Under the pieces are notes generated by a model, which saw only the letters and a list, made by a program, of their open reading frames with translations, did not search any database and was not told the DNA's origin. This document shows, piece by piece, positions 28,596 to 31,340 of a DNA stretch of 31,340 nt. The DNA lies in assembly GCA_964591605.1 (NCBI GenBank), contig CAZQEN010000043.1, positions 1 to 31,340 on the forward strand, in the 5' to 3' direction. The stretch comes from CAYLLT01 sp964591605 (lineage in GTDB: Bacteria; Planctomycetota; Phycisphaerae; UBA1845; PWPN01). The position numbers and the translations under genes were made by a program. Each line of letters starts with the position of its first letter. Positions within the stretch are counted from its first letter, which is position 1.

Positions 28596-30274
28596 GCACG
28601 ATGAAGATGAACTCGAGAATTCCACTCATTCTCCGCGGATGGTGGACCATCGCTCGACGGATCGCGGCCGGCGTATCGATATCCCCAGTTTGCCTTGCCC
28701 GATACGCTCTGCTTGCCGCGTTCGTTGCCGGTGCGGGAACCACCCACGGCCAGTACACAATCCTGGATCTCGGGCTGCTGGACGGGCACCCGACGCTGGG
28801 GCGCGCTCTCAACAACAGCGGTCAGGTCGCCGGATTCTCCAACGGAACCAGTCAGGGCTCGGAGCTGGCCTTCCGCACTGCCGCCAACAGCCCGATTAAC
28901 GCGTCGGCCGACAAGCTCGGCACCCTGGGAGGCACGTTCAGCGAAGCGCTGGGTCTGAACGACGGCGGCCAGGCCGTCGGCCTCGCAGGGCTGCCGGGCA
29001 ACTTTTACTATCACGCTTTCCGCACCGCCCCGGGGGGAACGATCAACATCAACAGCGATCTGGGGACGCTCGGCGGCTTCGGCCCCACCGGCTACAGCCT
29101 CGCCTTCGCGGTGAACATGCACGGGCAGGCCGTCGGCGTCTCCCAGATCTCCGGGAGCATCCTTTTCTGGCCGGCCCGCGCCTTCCGAACCGCCCCGAAT
29201 CAGAAGATCAACTCCGCCACCGATAACCTCGGAACGCTGGGCGGCTCCTACAGCGAGGCGCGCGACATCAACGCGTCCGGGCAGGTCGTCGGCTCGGCGT
29301 ATCTGGCCGGCGATGCTGCATACCACGCCTTCCGCACGGCGGCCAACGCGGCCATCAATGCGGCCACGGATGACCTGGGCACGCTCGGCGGAACAAGCAG
29401 TGCGGCCACAGGCATCAACGGGAGCGGACAGGTGGTCGGGCGGGCGCAAGTGGCGGGCGACACCGCCTGGCGCGCGTTCAAGACCGCTCCCAATGCCCCC
29501 CTCAATCCCGCGACCGACTCGCTCGGCACCCTCGGCGGACGAGACAGCCAGGCGATGGATATCAACTCCGCCGGCATCGTCGTCGGACATTCACTGGTGC
29601 CAGACGGCAGCCAGCACGCGTTTCTGCACGATGGAACAAGCATGCGCGACCTCAACGTCATGATCCCCGCGGGCTCTGACTGGGTGCTGACCGAAGCCAA
29701 CAGCATCAACGACAACTGCCAGATCACGGGGACGGGCCTGCTCGCGGGCGTCAAACATGCTTACCTGCTCACGCCGGTCTCGGGCAACTGCACGCTGGAC
29801 GATCTGTGCCCCGATGACCCCGGCAAGACCGCGCCCGGCCAGTGCGGGTGCGGCAATCCCGATACAGACGGTGACGGCGACGGGACGGCGGACTGCATCG
29901 ACGGATGTCCCGGCGACTCCGGCAAAAGTGCCCCCGGCCAGTGCGGATGCGGAGTCGCCGATACCGACAGCGACAACGACGGCGTCGCCGACTGCAACGA
30001 CCAGTGCCCCGGCACGCCGGCCGGAAGCATCGTGGATGCCGACGGCTGCACCATCGGCGTCGCCGCCGACTTCAATGGGGACACCTACGTCGATCGGCTG
30101 GATTTCGAGCATCTGCAGGCCTGCCGCACACGCGCCCAGGTGCCGCAGACAGATCCGGCCTGCACCGACACCGATCTGGACAGAGACAGCGACACTGACC
30201 TCGATGACTTCGCGATTTTCCAGCGCTGTTACAGCGGGCCGGGCGTGCCGGCGGTCCTGAATTGCGGCGGCTGA
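28592..30274 (+). CDS. Secreted HAF-repeat protein with TSP3-like and dockerin-like C terminus
   Basis: 560 residues. ATG 28592 overlaps the upstream stop (ATGA); ATG 28601 is an alternative. A long signal peptide ends near AGTTHG-Q (about 53). Then come six HAF repeats, each with LGTLGG or a variant followed by GIN-SGQVVG (for example DLGTLGGTSSAATGINGSG) and HAFRTA words, about residues 55-390. They are followed by cysteine-rich calcium repeats (DTDGDGDGTADCIDGCPGD, DTDSDNDGVADCNDQCPGT) and two EF-hand-like loops (DFNGDTYVDRLD and DLDRDSDTDLDD). Exported, probably cell-surface or matrix protein; function unknown. It is in the same operon as the pseudopilin and GH-GT2 genes. Confidence 0.9.
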   Translation: MSTMKMNSRIPLILRGWWTIARRIAAGVSISPVCLARYALLAAFVAGAGTTHGQYTILDLGLLDGHPTLGRALNNSGQVAGFSNGTSQGSELAFRTAANSPINASADKLGTLGGTFSEALGLNDGGQAVGLAGLPGNFYYHAFRTAPGGTININSDLGTLGGFGPTGYSLAFAVNMHGQAVGVSQISGSILFWPARAFRTAPNQKINSATDNLGTLGGSYSEARDINASGQVVGSAYLAGDAAYHAFRTAANAAINAATDDLGTLGGTSSAATGINGSGQVVGRAQVAGDTAWRAFKTAPNAPLNPATDSLGTLGGRDSQAMDINSAGIVVGHSLVPDGSQHAFLHDGTSMRDLNVMIPAGSDWVLTEANSINDNCQITGTGLLAGVKHAYLLTPVSGNCTLDDLCPDDPGKTAPGQCGCGNPDTDGDGDGTADCIDGCPGDSGKSAPGQCGCGVADTDSDNDGVADCNDQCPGTPAGSIVDADGCTIGVAADFNGDTYVDRLDFEHLQACRTRAQVPQTDPACTDTDLDRDSDTDLDDFAIFQRCYSGPGVPAVLNCGG

Positions 30275-30296
30275 TCTCACGCAGGAGGTGGTCCGT

Positions 30297-31241
30297 ATGA
30301 GAATCCTGGGCGTCGGGCTCAGCAAGACGGGCACATCGTCGGTCCACGCTGCGCTTCGCCGGCTCGGTCTGCGGAGCCTCCACTACGACCGCACCCGCCT
30401 GTGCGACGTCGTCGACGGTTCCAACCCGCGGCCCGACTTCCGGCGTTATGACGACCTGGACGCCGTTCTGGATCTGCCGGCCGCTTACTTCTATCAAGAG
30501 CTGGTGCAGGCTTACCCGGACTGCCGCTGCATCCTGACCGTGCGCGACGAGGAGAGCTGGTGGCAGAGCATCCGACTGCACTTCAACGAGCGCTCCCCGG
30601 TCGCCTCCCTCGAGCAGGACCCCTTCCGGTTCCGCCTGCGGAACATGGTCTACGGCAGCCAGCGGGCCGGCGAGTTCCTGTACCGCAAGCGGTACCGCGA
30701 GCATAACCAACGGGTGCTCTCAACCATCCCCGCCGATCGCCTGCTGGTGATGAACGTCACCGCGGGCGACGGCTGGGAGAAGCTCTGCCCGTTCCTCGGA
30801 AAAGACATCCCGGACGAGCCGTTCCCGCGCCAGAATGCGACGCCGCGAAACGGCCACGACTACATCCACGAGCTGTACCTGGCCAACCAGGAGATCAGCC
30901 GCGTCGTCGCACCCGACGAACGCTTCATCCTGCTCGATCAGGACTGGTGGCGGGCGGAGCTGACCCGCGGTGCTCAGGCCATGCCATTCACCCAGCGGGG
31001 CGGCGTCTACTGGGGCCCGCCCCCGGACCAGGATGCCGCCATCGCCGAGTTTGAATCGCTCCGCCAGGCCGGGGCCCGCTTTGCCGTCGTCGGCTGGCCG
31101 GCCTTCTGGTGGCTCGAATTTTATCACCGGCTGTGCACCCATCTACGCTCGGCGTATCGATGCGTCCTGAGCAACGAACGGCTCATCATCTTCGACCTGG
31201 CCCGGCCGGCACACCGGGCTTCCTCCGGAGGCAGAAGATGA
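30297..31241 (+). CDS. Sulfotransferase-family protein with extra C-terminal domain
   Basis: 314 residues from ATG 30297; AGGAGG (30283-30288) is 8 bases upstream and contains the in-frame GTG 30288, so the ATG is the start. The first 215 residues follow the Sulfotransfer_4 group: PAPS phosphate loop VGLSKTGTSSVHAALRRLG, then LDLPAAYFYQELVQAYPDC and ILTVRDEESWWQSIR (3'-phosphate region), ending with CPFLGKDIPDEPFPRQNAT. After about residue 225 a second segment (YWGPPPDQDAAIAEFESL, FAVVGWPAFWWLEFYHRL and NERLIIFDLA) is not part of that family; it resembles tails I associate with planctomycete glycan-related proteins. It likely modifies a surface glycan made by neighbouring genes. The remaining 31242-31340 shows nothing. 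Confidence 0.85.
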   Translation: MRILGVGLSKTGTSSVHAALRRLGLRSLHYDRTRLCDVVDGSNPRPDFRRYDDLDAVLDLPAAYFYQELVQAYPDCRCILTVRDEESWWQSIRLHFNERSPVASLEQDPFRFRLRNMVYGSQRAGEFLYRKRYREHNQRVLSTIPADRLLVMNVTAGDGWEKLCPFLGKDIPDEPFPRQNATPRNGHDYIHELYLANQEISRVVAPDERFILLDQDWWRAELTRGAQAMPFTQRGGVYWGPPPDQDAAIAEFESLRQAGARFAVVGWPAFWWLEFYHRLCTHLRSAYRCVLSNERLIIFDLARPAHRASSGGRR

Positions 31242-31340
31242 TCGCTGTAAATCAGCATTGTGAGGTCATGCGGAGCGGAATACTTTTGATACCCTCTCTC
31301 GTCCGGGGAGACCGGCCCGGAAAGACCGAGACCCTGCAGG

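Noticed and set aside
1..31340. CRISPR array or rRNA gene
   Set aside because: No regularly spaced direct repeats and no rRNA-like conserved blocks were seen on either strand.

Overview
This window looks like a piece of a high-G+C chromosome from a Planctomycetota bacterium, probably Phycisphaerae-like and uncultured. The evidence is combined gene content: two pseudopilins with alanine before the cleavage site and H-x-DG-type C termini, secreted proteins with dockerin-like EF-hands, thrombospondin-type-3 calcium repeats and HAF repeats, a PEP-CTERM anchor, a SUMF1-fold secreted protein, an ECF sigma factor coupled to a FecR/beta-propeller anti-sigma, and a GH-GT2 fusion. The lineage call is inference from gene content, not from a marker phylogeny.

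Layout. 1-2943: the end of an unknown gene, a PhnB/VOC-like protein, then small stress/toxin-antitoxin-like modules: a ribbon-helix-helix gene with a 130-aa partner under a promoter that overlaps a perfect 20-bp palindrome, a stand-alone Clp N-domain protein, and a DUF2283 gene overlapping a small nuclease-like gene. 2944-5559: dnaK (minus strand), flanked by intergenic hairpin repeats, then a sigma-54-type promoter motif ahead of the next operon. 5560-7870: housekeeping genes, namely a tandem ACT protein, a PlsC acyltransferase, ispH and tRNA-Pro(CGG). 7852-10808: an accessory segment of visibly lower G+C. It begins with a frameshifted serine-recombinase C terminus whose reading frame ends inside the tRNA, followed by an integron attC-like site, a DHFR/RibD-like gene fused by deletion to a headless TetR gene, a methyltransferase, a YdhR-like protein and a broken PEP-CTERM gene.

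11055-14920: a secreted dockerin-like protein, a pseudopilin and a membrane histidine kinase. 15045-23205 (all minus strand): an ECF sigma factor translationally coupled to a FecR/PD40 anti-sigma, then a DUF4932-like metallopeptidase, a SUMF1/TSP3 secreted protein, a decayed duplicate of the peptidase gene, and two small membrane proteins. The peptidase and SUMF1 genes share a similar 5' leader. 23626-25038: an NtrC-type sigma-54 activator. 25297-31241 (plus strand): GH-GT2 fusion, pseudopilin, HAF/TSP3/dockerin secreted protein and a sulfotransferase, closely spaced or overlapping, suggesting one surface-polysaccharide/cell-surface operon.

How they fit together: the right two-thirds is mostly about making, exporting and regulating extracellular proteins and glycans. 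A pseudopilin lies directly beside a secreted EF-hand/dockerin-like protein at two separate loci. The left third combines core genes with small mobile modules. The most unusual signals are the promoter/palindrome module at 1531-1565, the tRNA-linked recombinase scar with an attC site, and the repeated leader in the sigma-factor cluster.
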